NCBI GenBank assembly: GCA_011620595.1
Contig: WOYX01000041.1
Location: 27,530 to 90,601 of the forward strand
DNA: 63,072 nucleotides
Direction: 5' to 3'
Source of the DNA: Bacteroidales bacterium
Lineage (GTDB): Bacteria > Bacteroidota > Bacteroidia > Bacteroidales > VadinHA17
In this document: one piece after another, positions 27,639 to 36,416 of the stretch
Numbering within the stretch: position 1 is the stretch's first letter
Layout of the letters: the number at the start of each line of letters is the position of its first letter
Made by a program: the position numbers and the translations under genes
The notes under the pieces: model-generated
Databases searched by the model: none
Told to the model about the DNA's origin: nothing
Seen by the model: only the letters and a program-made list of their open reading frames with translations

Positions 27639-28886
27639 ATGTGGTTAAAAATGTTTAAGGAGAGTTTTGTCTTCGCTTTCAGCTCAGTGGCAGTCAATAA
27701 GCTACGAACATTCCTGTCGCTCTTCGGCATCACCATAGGCATTCTCTCCATCATCTCCGTCTTCACAGTCTTTGACTGGATGGAGAGCAGCATCAGAAAG
27801 AGCATAGAATCTCTTGGAGACAACACCATCTATGTAGAAAAATGGCCCTGGGCTCCTGACCCTGACATACAGTGGTGGGACATGATCAAATGGCCGCCTC
27901 CTTCAACCGAAGACTACGAGGCCCTTATCAGGAGGTCAACGGCCGCGGAGGCCATCTGTTACACGGTAGGTTCCGGTGAGGCTGTAAAGTACCGTGGTAA
28001 CTCTGTCAGCAACGCCTATATTATGGGAGCCACCTATGACTTCCAGGATGTGAGGTCCTTTGAGCTGAGCAAGGGCCGTTATTTCACTGACTCCGAATCT
28101 GCCGCCGGAAAGCCTGTCGTCGTGCTGGGAGCGGAGCTGGCTGACAAGCTGTTCGGCGACATCGATCCTATCGGCCGTGAAATATCAATAGGCAGGCACA
28201 GGACCCAGGTTGTGGGTCTCTTCACCAAGGAGGGCAGCGGAGGTCTTTCCGACAGTGGCATGGACGAGGCCGCCCTCGTGCCTCTCAATTTCAGCCGGCA
28301 GTTTGTCAACTTCAGGAACCCGTTCCTCAACTCGGATATCATGATCAGGGGAAAGAAGGGTGTCTCCGTTCAACAGCTCTCCGATGAGGTGACAATGATA
28401 CTGCGTGCAGCACGGCGCATAGGACCGGGCGAGGAGAATAACTTCTCAATTAACCAGGCCAGCCAGATCTCCAGCACCCTGGAGCCGGTCTTCAAAGGTA
28501 TTAATATAGCCGGATGGATTATCGGCGGATTCTCAATACTGGTAGGAGGATTTGGCATCGCCAATATTATGTTCGTCTCCGTCAGGGAGCGTACCAGTAT
28601 CATTGGTACACAGATGGCACTTGGGGCAAAACGAAGATGGATATTGCTGCAGTTCCTGACCGAGTCTGTCCTGCTGTCGATCACCGGCGGCCTGCTGGGC
28701 TTAATTCTGGTCTTTACGGGAACACTCTTTGTAAATTACTTCTTTGAGCTTGGTATGTTCCTGACGGCTGGCAACATCATTCTTGCCGTTGCCATCTCGG
28801 GAGCGATAGGAATCATAGCCGGATTTGCCCCTGCCTCCGCAGCCTCAAGGATGAACCCGGTAGAGGCAATTGGCTATTCGTTCTGA
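27639..28886 (+). CDS. ABC transporter permease (MacB/FtsX type)
   Basis: A 415-residue protein with one N-terminal membrane segment (SLFGITIGILSIISVF), a large periplasmic MacB-like core domain and three C-terminal membrane segments ending in an SRMNPVEAIGYSF tail typical of the family. No ATPase or membrane-fusion partner gene is adjacent. The ATG at 27639 is chosen because the open frame upstream runs through the promoter element. Substrate is unknown. The shared promoter with the patB-like gene suggests common regulation. Confidence 0.85.
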   Translation: MWLKMFKESFVFAFSSVAVNKLRTFLSLFGITIGILSIISVFTVFDWMESSIRKSIESLGDNTIYVEKWPWAPDPDIQWWDMIKWPPPSTEDYEALIRRSTAAEAICYTVGSGEAVKYRGNSVSNAYIMGATYDFQDVRSFELSKGRYFTDSESAAGKPVVVLGAELADKLFGDIDPIGREISIGRHRTQVVGLFTKEGSGGLSDSGMDEAALVPLNFSRQFVNFRNPFLNSDIMIRGKKGVSVQQLSDEVTMILRAARRIGPGEENNFSINQASQISSTLEPVFKGINIAGWIIGGFSILVGGFGIANIMFVSVRERTSIIGTQMALGAKRRWILLQFLTESVLLSITGGLLGLILVFTGTLFVNYFFELGMFLTAGNIILAVAISGAIGIIAGFAPASAASRMNPVEAIGYSF

Positions 28887-29686
28887 CCTCCGGGGGCAGA
28901 CTCTCCGGCATTGATCATGTTCCCGGCCACCCACCGGGTGAGTTCGGCAAACTGTTCCACGGAGAGCTGCTCGGCCCTCATTGTAAGATAGGGCATCTCC
29001 CCGGCATCAGCAGAGATCATCATTCTGAGAGGATTACGTATCATCTTGCGTCGTTGGTTGAAGCATCGCTTGACAATGGTTACAAAAAGTCTCTCATCAC
29101 ACTCAAGTCTTTTTCTATCATTGCGCTGCAGCCGAATGACTGCCGACCTGACCTTCGGCGGCGGTGAGAAGACTCCTTCATTCACGGTGTACAGGTACTC
29201 AATATCGTACCATGCTGCAAGGAGAACACTGAGGATGCCGTATACCCGGCTGCCTGGTCCTGAACAGATACGGTCAGCCACCTCCTTCTGAACCATGCAG
29301 ACCACCTCCCCGACCCTGTCACGCTCATCCAGTATCCTGAAGAAGAGCTGGCTGGAGATGTTGTATGGGAAGTTGCCTATGACAGCCACCCTTTCTCCCA
29401 TTTCCCGCAGGTCGAGTGCAAGAAAGTCCCCCTCAATAATTTCATATGCCCCGGGGACATTGGTCATGAGGTATGCTACCGCCTCGTGATCGATCTCAAC
29501 CACCTTCAGCGCCGGAAAGTTCCTCTCTGCCAGAAACCTTGTGAGGACACCCGTGCCCGGACCGATCTCTATAACAGTATCACAGCCATCAGCACGGAGG
29601 GCACCGACAATAGCTGCAGCAATGTTCCGGTCCTTGAGGAAGTGCTGCCCAAGGTGCTTCTTCGGCGTTATTTTATCAGCTCCCAT
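28874..29686 (-). CDS. rsmA: 16S rRNA dimethyladenosine transferase (KsgA/RsmA)
   Basis: Dimethylates two adjacent adenosines in helix 45 of 16S rRNA. The 270-residue product shows the SAM motif GPGTGVLT, an acidic VVEIDHE and the catalytic NFPYNISS. The ATG at 29686 (MGADKITPKKHLGQHF) is the family start and lies inside the last codons of the ABC transporter gene, a 19-base overlap. The longer open frame is not supported. It converges with the permease gene, overlapping its end by 13 bases. Confidence 0.95.
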   Translation of the reverse strand: MGADKITPKKHLGQHFLKDRNIAAAIVGALRADGCDTVIEIGPGTGVLTRFLAERNFPALKVVEIDHEAVAYLMTNVPGAYEIIEGDFLALDLREMGERVAVIGNFPYNISSQLFFRILDERDRVGEVVCMVQKEVADRICSGPGSRVYGILSVLLAAWYDIEYLYTVNEGVFSPPPKVRSAVIRLQRNDRKRLECDERLFVTIVKRCFNQRRKMIRNPLRMMISADAGEMPYLTMRAEQLSVEQFAELTRWVAGNMINAGESAPGGQNE

Positions 29687-32600
29687 GGAGGCACCAGTCT
29701 GTCTGATCCGAAACCGGGAATGCGGATCCTTTCGAGAAGGTTCAGCAGTCTCTTCAGAAGGTTGTAATACAGGGTAACAAAGAGTAAAGTGCTCATCAGC
29801 CATATGAAAGCCAAATCGAACCAAAGCGTATTGATCTTCATTTTTCCGATCACCTTGACAGGGGCATAAAAATGTGCCCGCCCGAGATGCGAACCCGGCT
29901 CCATCAGGACAGGATCTGATTTCCGGATTATAATCTTATCAGTCTCATACAGCTTTTTCTGAACCGTACGGTTAAGTACCATATCGGCAAGATCCTTGTT
30001 GTGGTTGGCCTCCCGCAGCAGGACAAGCCCCTCCTGTCCGATGGTACGCACCAGGCTGTCAGTTATGGCATCCTTCACTGCCATGTAGTCGAGGTATTTG
30101 GACCTGATGCTCTTCTGCAGCGAGTCGAGGAAATCGATGACCATATACGATGCGTCAGAGGTATAGCGCTCACCCTGCAGCAGCCTCATTGCAGGCCACG
30201 GGTCAATGCCCATCTCACTGCTGAGGTCGTTTATATGGTATGTCAGTTTCCTGATATTGCCCTCATACAGATCGGCATATTCAGGCTTACCGTCTGCAAA
30301 GGCACATTCCCTGCTCTTTTTCTTCAGGTCAGGTATCAGGAACGAAGACTCCCAATCGTAGTGACTTATCTTCATCTCGGTGTTGAAGTATGGCTTCATG
30401 TACCGGTTGGAGCGGAACTGCTCAACGGCTAAGGCTTCGTACGCCCACCGCGTGGTCATGATGTCACCCAACACGGGAACGTACACCTTACGTGTCAGCG
30501 AATTGTGAAGGTCGTCAAACCTGATCATGGCTCCACTGAGCAGCAACTGTGGTACGAGAACAAGCGGTACCAGGATGTAGATGCTGATCACCGATTTCAT
30601 GCCTGCGGAGATATTGAGCCCCAACATGTTCCCGAAACATGATGTGGTAAAGAGTATAAGCCAGTGTCTCCACATCATCCCCTCCACGTCAAGTATCAGA
30701 TGTGAAACGACTACATACATGAATGTCTGCACCGCCGAAAGGCCGAAAAGGAATGTGACCTTTGAGAGAAGGTAACTGGACCGGCTGATATTCAGGTATT
30801 TTTCACGCTCCAGTATCCTCCTGTCCCTGAATATCTCTTCGGCACTCACCGTCAGGCCGAGAAAGAGAGCCACCACCACACACATGAAGAGGAATACCGG
30901 ATAACTCTTGTTGTCCGAGAAGTGGTAGACCCCGTCATTCATGTATTTTGAGACATAGGCCAGGATGAAAGCAAGCAGGGGAGGCTCAATCATGTTTATA
31001 ACCATATACTGCTTGTCAGCGTACTTCCTCAAGAGGTTTCTCTTAAAGAAGGTCTTTACCTGCTTAAACCACTTAGGAATCCGGAAGTTGCTCGCCGGCA
31101 AAGGTTTCATCTCAGGCCTGCCGCTCAGCGAGGGTTCCATCTTCTGCCTGTACCGGTGATACCATTCCACCGGAGACACCTGTCTGTCGGTTCCTCGCCT
31201 GCCATCATTGTCAACCACCTTTGCCTCCACAATCTCGAGGATCTCATCTGTCTCCACGTTGCCGCAGGTAGGACACTCGCTCTCTGCCGCGTTGGCCTGA
31301 GATGTCTCGGTCTTGAAATAGACGATGGCTTCAACGGGGTCGCCGTCATAGACCATGTACCCTCCCCTGTCCATCACCCAGAGCCTGTCAAACATCTTCA
31401 GTATGTCAGATGACGGCTGATGGATGATGACGAAGACCAGCTTGCCGTTTATGGCCTGGTCCTTGAGCAGCTCCATGACATTGGTGCTGTCATGGGAGGC
31501 GAGCCCGGAGATAGGTTCATCGGCAAACAGGACAGCAGGCTCCCGCATCAGCTCAAGGCCGATGTTCAGCCTTTTCCTCTGTCCCCCGCTTATCTTTTTG
31601 TTGAGCGGGTCACCCACCATCAGGTCCTTGATCTCTGTCAGGTCAAGCTGCCTGAGTACCTCCTGTACTGTCTGATGGAGTTTCTCCTCGTCATAATCAC
31701 CGAAGGTTAGTCTGGCATTGTAATAGAGGTTCTGATAGACCGTCAGTTCCTCGATGAGGAGATCGTCCTGCGGAACGTATCCTATCAGCCCGTTCAGCTT
31801 CTCAGGCTCATTGTGAAGGTCATACCCGTTGATATATACCGTGCCTCCCCCTGGCTTCAGCTTTCCGTTAAGGATATTGAGAAGGGTGCTTTTCCCCACG
31901 CCGCTGCCGCCCATGATCCCGACAAGGTTTCCGGAGCTGACAGTGAAGCTCATCGGCTGTACGCCGTTATCCGATCCCTTGAAACGGTACTCGATGTTAT
32001 GGCCCTCAAATACTATCTCCTCGGTAAAGCCGGGGCTGATAAACTTCCTGAATATGGTTGTGTAGTAGAGCGGGGCCATGCCCTGCCCTCTGATATTCAC
32101 CCCGGGTTCGAGCAGGAAGGGCCGTGAGGGAACCACACTGCGCCCCTTGAAATGGAGAGGCGTTTTTCCCTGGTATTCAAAGAGAAGGTGCCCAGTGCTG
32201 GGAGTGTACAGAACATAGATAGTGCCCCTGAGCCCTTTTGCCACCATGTGGTGCCACTCATGGTAGTTGGCAAATTTCGATGCGGCACCACCAATGTTCT
32301 CTTCCCCCTCAATGGCCAGGAGACAGTCAGGGGTGATATGGTCAAATTTCATGCCCAGCATGAAGGCCATGGCATTCTTTCTCTCCTTTTCAGGAATATT
32401 GAAAGTGCGGGCTACTATCTCGACAATGGAGGACTCCTGGTCCGAGATGGTGCCGTCTTCAAAGACGAATTCCAGAAGCTGAAGAAAAACGATCATCCTC
32501 TCCTCAATGAATAGCCCCTTCTTGATCTGGCGGCAGATATTCGTTATCTGGAAGGTGATCAGGGAGTCCTCGTCGGACAGCTCCCCCTCCTCCACTGCAC

Positions 32601-32790
32601 GCAGCTCACGTTCGTAAAAGTGGAGATTGTTCTCATAAAGCTTGAAATACTCCTGCTCAAGCTCATGGTTCAGGTACCTCCGGAGGTAACCACGCAGGAT
32701 CTTCTTGCCTCTCGAGGTCACCCCGGCAGGGTTTACCGTTGAGATAATGGCAAAAATATGTATCAGTGCATGTAATACTGATTCCCTCAT
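29668..32790 (-). CDS. Large ABCG-type ABC transporter with N-terminal TerB-like module
   Basis: A 1040-residue half-transporter. Residues about 75-150 form a helical TerB-like module, and about 180-260 a small beta-rich region. An ATPase domain follows with Walker A GGSGVGKST at 294-302, signature ISGGQRKR at 400-407 and ADEPISGL. A CPTCG at 506-510 lies in the connector. Six or so membrane segments follow (about 600-800), then a long soluble segment and a final membrane helix near the C-terminus. Such proteins are common in Bacteroidota but their substrate is unknown. A terminator-like hairpin ends six bases before the start codon. Confidence 0.85.
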   Translation of the reverse strand: MRESVLHALIHIFAIISTVNPAGVTSRGKKILRGYLRRYLNHELEQEYFKLYENNLHFYERELRAVEEGELSDEDSLITFQITNICRQIKKGLFIEERMIVFLQLLEFVFEDGTISDQESSIVEIVARTFNIPEKERKNAMAFMLGMKFDHITPDCLLAIEGEENIGGAASKFANYHEWHHMVAKGLRGTIYVLYTPSTGHLLFEYQGKTPLHFKGRSVVPSRPFLLEPGVNIRGQGMAPLYYTTIFRKFISPGFTEEIVFEGHNIEYRFKGSDNGVQPMSFTVSSGNLVGIMGGSGVGKSTLLNILNGKLKPGGGTVYINGYDLHNEPEKLNGLIGYVPQDDLLIEELTVYQNLYYNARLTFGDYDEEKLHQTVQEVLRQLDLTEIKDLMVGDPLNKKISGGQRKRLNIGLELMREPAVLFADEPISGLASHDSTNVMELLKDQAINGKLVFVIIHQPSSDILKMFDRLWVMDRGGYMVYDGDPVEAIVYFKTETSQANAAESECPTCGNVETDEILEIVEAKVVDNDGRRGTDRQVSPVEWYHRYRQKMEPSLSGRPEMKPLPASNFRIPKWFKQVKTFFKRNLLRKYADKQYMVINMIEPPLLAFILAYVSKYMNDGVYHFSDNKSYPVFLFMCVVVALFLGLTVSAEEIFRDRRILEREKYLNISRSSYLLSKVTFLFGLSAVQTFMYVVVSHLILDVEGMMWRHWLILFTTSCFGNMLGLNISAGMKSVISIYILVPLVLVPQLLLSGAMIRFDDLHNSLTRKVYVPVLGDIMTTRWAYEALAVEQFRSNRYMKPYFNTEMKISHYDWESSFLIPDLKKKSRECAFADGKPEYADLYEGNIRKLTYHINDLSSEMGIDPWPAMRLLQGERYTSDASYMVIDFLDSLQKSIRSKYLDYMAVKDAITDSLVRTIGQEGLVLLREANHNKDLADMVLNRTVQKKLYETDKIIIRKSDPVLMEPGSHLGRAHFYAPVKVIGKMKINTLWFDLAFIWLMSTLLFVTLYYNLLKRLLNLLERIRIPGFGSDRLVPPWELIK

Positions 32791-32796
32791 GAGCTG

Positions 32797-32828
32797 AAAA
32801 AAAGACCGCGAGAGTGGTCTGCGGTCTT
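32797..32828 (-). terminator. Intrinsic terminator (or attenuator) between the lipoprotein and ABC genes
   Basis: On the minus strand, arms AAGACCGC and GCGGTCTT with a 12-base loop, running into seven U. It lies after the lipoprotein stop (32846) and ends six bases before the ABC transporter ATG (32790). Confidence 0.75.
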
Positions 32829-32845
32829 CAGGTATCTGATTTCGT

Positions 32846-33676
32846 TTATTTTACCAGCTCTGCCCTCACCGTATTCACGGCTCTCTTCAGCGCCTCAACA
32901 TCCTCCATTGTAAGGCTGGTACCCAGGCCGCTGTAGATTTCACGTACAGGCTGAACCGCTGCAAGCATCCTCGCAACCTGGGGGTCATCAGAATAGGTGC
33001 TGGCCAGCTCCTCGAAGAGTTCAAACGACTTCTTCTGTTCCAGGAGCACTGGCTCAAAACCTGAAAGATGAGCGCCCGATTCGGATACGGCCAATGTGAG
33101 ATACATACCCTCGACCCAGGCTCCTCCGACCATCAGCAGTGCCAGGTTAGCCTGCCCGGCATCAACCATAATTGAATAAGTACGGTCAAAGGCATCGGTA
33201 AGAATGGTTACCAGGGCATCCCGGTTGTCAAAATTGACTTTGATCTCATTATAAAGTGATTCGTCATAGATCTTCGTGAGATTTTGCTCAAGCGTCAGTG
33301 TTCGAATTGACGCCAGGTAATCAATGACATCCTGCTGCACATTATAGAGTGTGGCATAACTGAGGTCGGCACCGTAGACACCCATATTGACTGAGCGGCT
33401 GTAACTCTCAACATAATTTCCGACATTCTCAGGCGGATTTGTTGCACCAAGGATATAGCCCAGGTCCATGTCCGTGAGATGCTTTATAACTTCGGCTGAA
33501 GTCGGCAGAGGATATACATTCTCCTCTATCTGCTGCTCAAGTGCTTCCAGTGCTTCCGGTTCAACCATATTGATCTCCTTCTGCTTCCCGGCTTCACCCC
33601 TGTTTTTGCATGCGGAGGAACCGGCAACTGTAAGGATCATAACAGCAACCAGAATTTTCGTGAAAATCTTTTTCAT
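32846..33676 (-). CDS. Putative lipoprotein, unknown function
   Basis: A 276-residue protein with a lipoprotein signal peptide (Cys23 in GSSAC). The body is mostly helical and acidic, without a motif I can name; it contains NPPENVGNYVESYSRSVN and MVGGAWVEGMYL. Similar proteins are common in Bacteroidota without known function. It precedes the ABCG-type transporter on the same strand, with a terminator between them. Confidence 0.75.
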   Translation of the reverse strand: MKKIFTKILVAVMILTVAGSSACKNRGEAGKQKEINMVEPEALEALEQQIEENVYPLPTSAEVIKHLTDMDLGYILGATNPPENVGNYVESYSRSVNMGVYGADLSYATLYNVQQDVIDYLASIRTLTLEQNLTKIYDESLYNEIKVNFDNRDALVTILTDAFDRTYSIMVDAGQANLALLMVGGAWVEGMYLTLAVSESGAHLSGFEPVLLEQKKSFELFEELASTYSDDPQVARMLAAVQPVREIYSGLGTSLTMEDVEALKRAVNTVRAELVK

Positions 33677-33909
33677 AGGACTCTCTTTTGTAATATGTTT
33701 TGATTCGTAAAAATAAAACTTTTACAATTCAGAGTAAACTATATTCAAACAATAATTCCTCAGGGGGCAAAATAGGTGTATAAAGGTTGTTAAACAGCTG
33801 CAAAGCTGTTATTGGAGTATGCCTGTCATCCTTTCCTGGCTGTTCAGATACAGGCGGGGGCCCTGTTTTGACATTGCCTGGCATAATCTGGCCATGGTCC
33901 GGCTTTGAT

Positions 33910-33947
33910 TTTGCATGTGCAAAATCAGCCGTTTTTATGTAAGTTTG
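33910..33947 (+). promoter_or_regulatory. Shared 38-base promoter/operator element, copy 2
   Basis: Dyad TTTGC-ATGT-GCAAA extended here to a longer palindrome (GATTTTGCA / TGCAAAATC). It is followed by CCG, TTTTTATG and the -7 box TAAGTTTG (33940-33947), 27 bases before the patB ATG at 33975. It matches 27580-27617 at 34 of 38 positions. The rest of 33677-33909 holds no gene, only a small inverted repeat (AACAGCT / AGCTGTT). Confidence 0.7.
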
Positions 33948-33974
33948 CATCCCGGAGCAATAAACAGAATCCTG

Positions 33975-35141
33975 ATGTGGAACTTTGATGAGGTAGTCAA
34001 CCGGGAAAACACCAGCTGTATCAAGTACGATTCCAGAGAGGAGGTCTTCGGAAGAGCAGATGTCATACCGATGTGGGTGGCAGACATGGACTTCAGAACA
34101 CCCCCCTTCATTACTGAGGCTATCGCTGCCAGGCTGCAGCATGAGATTCTGGGTTATTCATACAGGCCGGACTCATATTTTACAGCTCTCATCCGATGGT
34201 TAGCCGAACGTCACGGATGGGAGATACGGCGTGAGTGGACAGAGTTCAGTCCGGGAGTGGTGCCGGCACTCAACATGTGCACCCTGGCCTACACTAAGCC
34301 CGGCGATGAGATTATCATACAGCCTCCGGTATATGCTCCGTTTCATGCTGCGGTCAACGACCACGGCAGGAAACTTGTGTCAAACAGGCTGATTGAGGAA
34401 GATGGAGTGTGGGTTATGGACACGGAAGGATTGCGGAAGCTGATTACACCGGCAACAAGGATGCTGATTCTCTCCAGCCCTCACAACCCTGTGGGAAGAG
34501 CATGGAGGAGAGAGGAACTGGAAGAGCTTGTTGATATCTGTCACGAAAAGGGTGTAATAATCCTCTCTGACGAGATTCACTGCGACCTGATGATGCCGGG
34601 CTACAGCCATCTGCCCCTGGCCTCTCTCTCGGAAAAGGCAGCATCAATAACGGTCACATGCACGGCACCGAGCAAAACCTTTAACCTTGCGGGACTGTCT
34701 ACATCAACAATAATAATCCCCGACCCGGCTCTGAGAGAGATATACCATAAGACGCTCGTCGGGCTGCACCTTCACCTCGGAAATATTTTCGGCAACGTGG
34801 CTGCTGAGGCAGCCTGGACACACGGCCATGAGTGGGTAGACGCACTTATGAGTTATGTACAGGGGAATGTTGATCTCGTCATGCGTTTCTGCCGCGACCG
34901 GCTGCCGCAGATCAGGCCGGTAAAGCCCGAGGCTACCTATATGATATGGCTCGACTGCCGGGAGATGCAACTTGCAGGGAAGGAGTTGCAGCGTTTCTTT
35001 GTTGATAAGGCAGGAGTGGGGATGAATGAGGGCTCCACCTTCGGCCCCGGAGGTGAAGGTTTCATGAGAATGAACCTGGCCTGCCCGCGGTCAGTGGTGG
35101 AGAAGGCACTGTCACAGATAGAAAATGCAATAAAGAGTTAG
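33975..35141 (+). CDS. patB: PatB/MalY-type cystathionine beta-lyase (class I/II aminotransferase fold)
   Basis: PLP-dependent C-S lyase that cleaves cystathionine or cysteine, 388 residues. MWVADMDF at 33-40 is characteristic of the MalY/PatB group. Asn171 (SSPHNPVGR), Asp199 (LSDEIHCDL) and Lys234 (APSKTFNLAG) are the PLP-contacting residues. The start at 33975 follows the promoter box. The in-frame ATG at 33915 lies upstream of the -7 box. carA begins two bases after its stop, so the two share a transcript. Confidence 0.9.
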   Translation: MWNFDEVVNRENTSCIKYDSREEVFGRADVIPMWVADMDFRTPPFITEAIAARLQHEILGYSYRPDSYFTALIRWLAERHGWEIRREWTEFSPGVVPALNMCTLAYTKPGDEIIIQPPVYAPFHAAVNDHGRKLVSNRLIEEDGVWVMDTEGLRKLITPATRMLILSSPHNPVGRAWRREELEELVDICHEKGVIILSDEIHCDLMMPGYSHLPLASLSEKAASITVTCTAPSKTFNLAGLSTSTIIIPDPALREIYHKTLVGLHLHLGNIFGNVAAEAAWTHGHEWVDALMSYVQGNVDLVMRFCRDRLPQIRPVKPEATYMIWLDCREMQLAGKELQRFFVDKAGVGMNEGSTFGPGGEGFMRMNLACPRSVVEKALSQIENAIKS

Positions 35142-35142
35142 C

Positions 35143-36261
35143 ATGAGGGACGATCAGAGAGTTGGTGTCAGGCTTACGCTGGAGGACGGCACCGTTTACC
35201 GAGGATGGTCTTTCGGCGCCCCTGTGGCTGCTGCCGGAGAGGTGGTCTTCAACACCGCCATGACAGGATACCCCGAGAGCCTGACAGACCCCTCCTACAG
35301 GGGACAGATCCTCTGCCTCACCTATCCGCTGGTGGGCAACTACGGTGCCCCGGGGAAGAATGAGCAGGATGACCTTTTTCTCTTCTATGAATCCTCCGGG
35401 GTTCATATCTCTGCCCTGATAGTCTCCGACTACTCCTTTGAATACAGCCACTGGAATGCCATAGAGAGCCTCGACGAGTGGCTGAGGCGGAGCAACGTGC
35501 CGGGTGTCTTCGGGATCGACACCCGTGCACTGACAAAACGCATACGCGAGAAGGGAGCCATGCTTGGCAAGGTGGAGCCGGAAGGCACGACGATCGGGTT
35601 CTATGACCCCAATAAAGTAAACCTTGTGGCCGAGGTCAGTACTTCTGCGCGCAAGGTATACGGTAATGGCCGGTACCGAATTATGCTGGTAGACTACGGG
35701 GTGAAGTATAATATCATACGTAACCTGCTGAAGAGGGATACGACTATCATCAGGGTGCCGTGGGACTACGACTACAGCATTGAAGAGTATGACGGGCTGT
35801 TCCTCACCAACGGGCCTGGCGACCCCAAGATGTGCCGCGTGGCCATTGATAACATCAGGCAGTCGCTTGATGATGACAGGCCCATCTTCGGCATCTGCCT
35901 GGGCAACCAGCTGATGGCGCTGGCGGCGGGAGCAGACACCTATAAATTGAGGTACGGCCACCGCAGTCACAACCAGCCTGTGCTGATGGTGGGTACAGAC
36001 AGGGCTTACATCACATCGCAGAATCACGGTTTCGCCGTGAACAACAATACCCTGCCCGCAGGCTGGGAGCCCCTGTTTGTCAATGTCAATGATAACACCA
36101 ACGAGGGGATGAAGCATATCTCCAAGCCCTTCTTCTCCACCCAGTTCCACCCCGAGGCCTCCGGAGGCCCGACGGACACCGATTTCATGTTTGACCTCTT
36201 CATTGATAATATAGATAAGGTATTAGGCAGGAGGCCCGACGGACACCGATTTCATGTTTGA
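35143..36261 (+). CDS. carA: Carbamoyl-phosphate synthase small subunit
   Basis: Glutamine amidotransferase subunit feeding ammonia to CarB. It has an N-terminal CPSase-small domain (about 1-150) and a class I amidotransferase domain with Cys252 (FGICLGNQ) and His336/Glu338 (QFHPEAS). The 372-residue protein ends abnormally: a 67-base tandem duplication (36164-36297) shifts the frame after Gly362, replacing a predicted 13-residue tail with RRPDGHRFHV. Catalytic residues are untouched. carB lies 3.5 kb away, beyond argH, argG and argR. Confidence 0.95.
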   Translation: MRDDQRVGVRLTLEDGTVYRGWSFGAPVAAAGEVVFNTAMTGYPESLTDPSYRGQILCLTYPLVGNYGAPGKNEQDDLFLFYESSGVHISALIVSDYSFEYSHWNAIESLDEWLRRSNVPGVFGIDTRALTKRIREKGAMLGKVEPEGTTIGFYDPNKVNLVAEVSTSARKVYGNGRYRIMLVDYGVKYNIIRNLLKRDTTIIRVPWDYDYSIEEYDGLFLTNGPGDPKMCRVAIDNIRQSLDDDRPIFGICLGNQLMALAAGADTYKLRYGHRSHNQPVLMVGTDRAYITSQNHGFAVNNNTLPAGWEPLFVNVNDNTNEGMKHISKPFFSTQFHPEASGGPTDTDFMFDLFIDNIDKVLGRRPDGHRFHV

Positions 36262-36297
36262 CCTCTTCATTGATAATATAGATAAGGTATTAGGCAG
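36164..36297 (+). repeat. 67-base perfect tandem duplication at the 3' end of carA
   Basis: 36164-36230 and 36231-36297 are identical 67-base units. The second copy contains the present carA stop codon. Removing one copy restores a frame that runs to a TAG at 36335-36337. Either a recent duplication or an assembly artefact. Confidence 0.9.
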
Positions 36298-36340
36298 TAT
36301 GGGGCCGGGCGCACAGTCACACAAACTTACCGTCTAGCGG

Positions 36341-36404
36341 CTATGGTATTGTAGACTCGCAGGCATAAGGAAAACCCCTACATAGTAGACGTTTGGGTAT
36401 TGTT
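36341..36404 (-). repeat. Intergenic CAATACC-type repeat (carA/argH gap)
   Basis: On the minus strand two degenerate units contain CAATACC followed within about 12 bases by CTA (near 36404-36384 and 36355-36335). They resemble the units at 44481-44549. Both sites lie between convergent genes. No gene is seen here. Confidence 0.4.
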
Positions 36405-36416
36405 ACACGCGCGTCG

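Noticed and set aside
29687-29824. Longer start for rsmA
   Set aside because: The extension is antisense-free but lies inside the ABC transporter C-terminus and has no similarity to RsmA N-termini; the ATG at 29686 is the family start.
33794-33811. Inverted repeat AACAGCT / AGCTGTT before patB as an operator or terminator
   Set aside because: Short, no T-run and far from the promoter; likely chance.
33915-33974. Upstream in-frame extension of the patB-like gene, similar in sequence to the upstream extension of the permease frame (27528-27638)
   Set aside because: The peptide similarity comes from the shared promoter DNA being read in frame; both extensions cross the -7 box.
35062-36150. A 362-codon open frame antisense to carA
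   Set aside because: carA is unmistakable on the other strand with its catalytic residues; the antisense frame has no domain or promoter.
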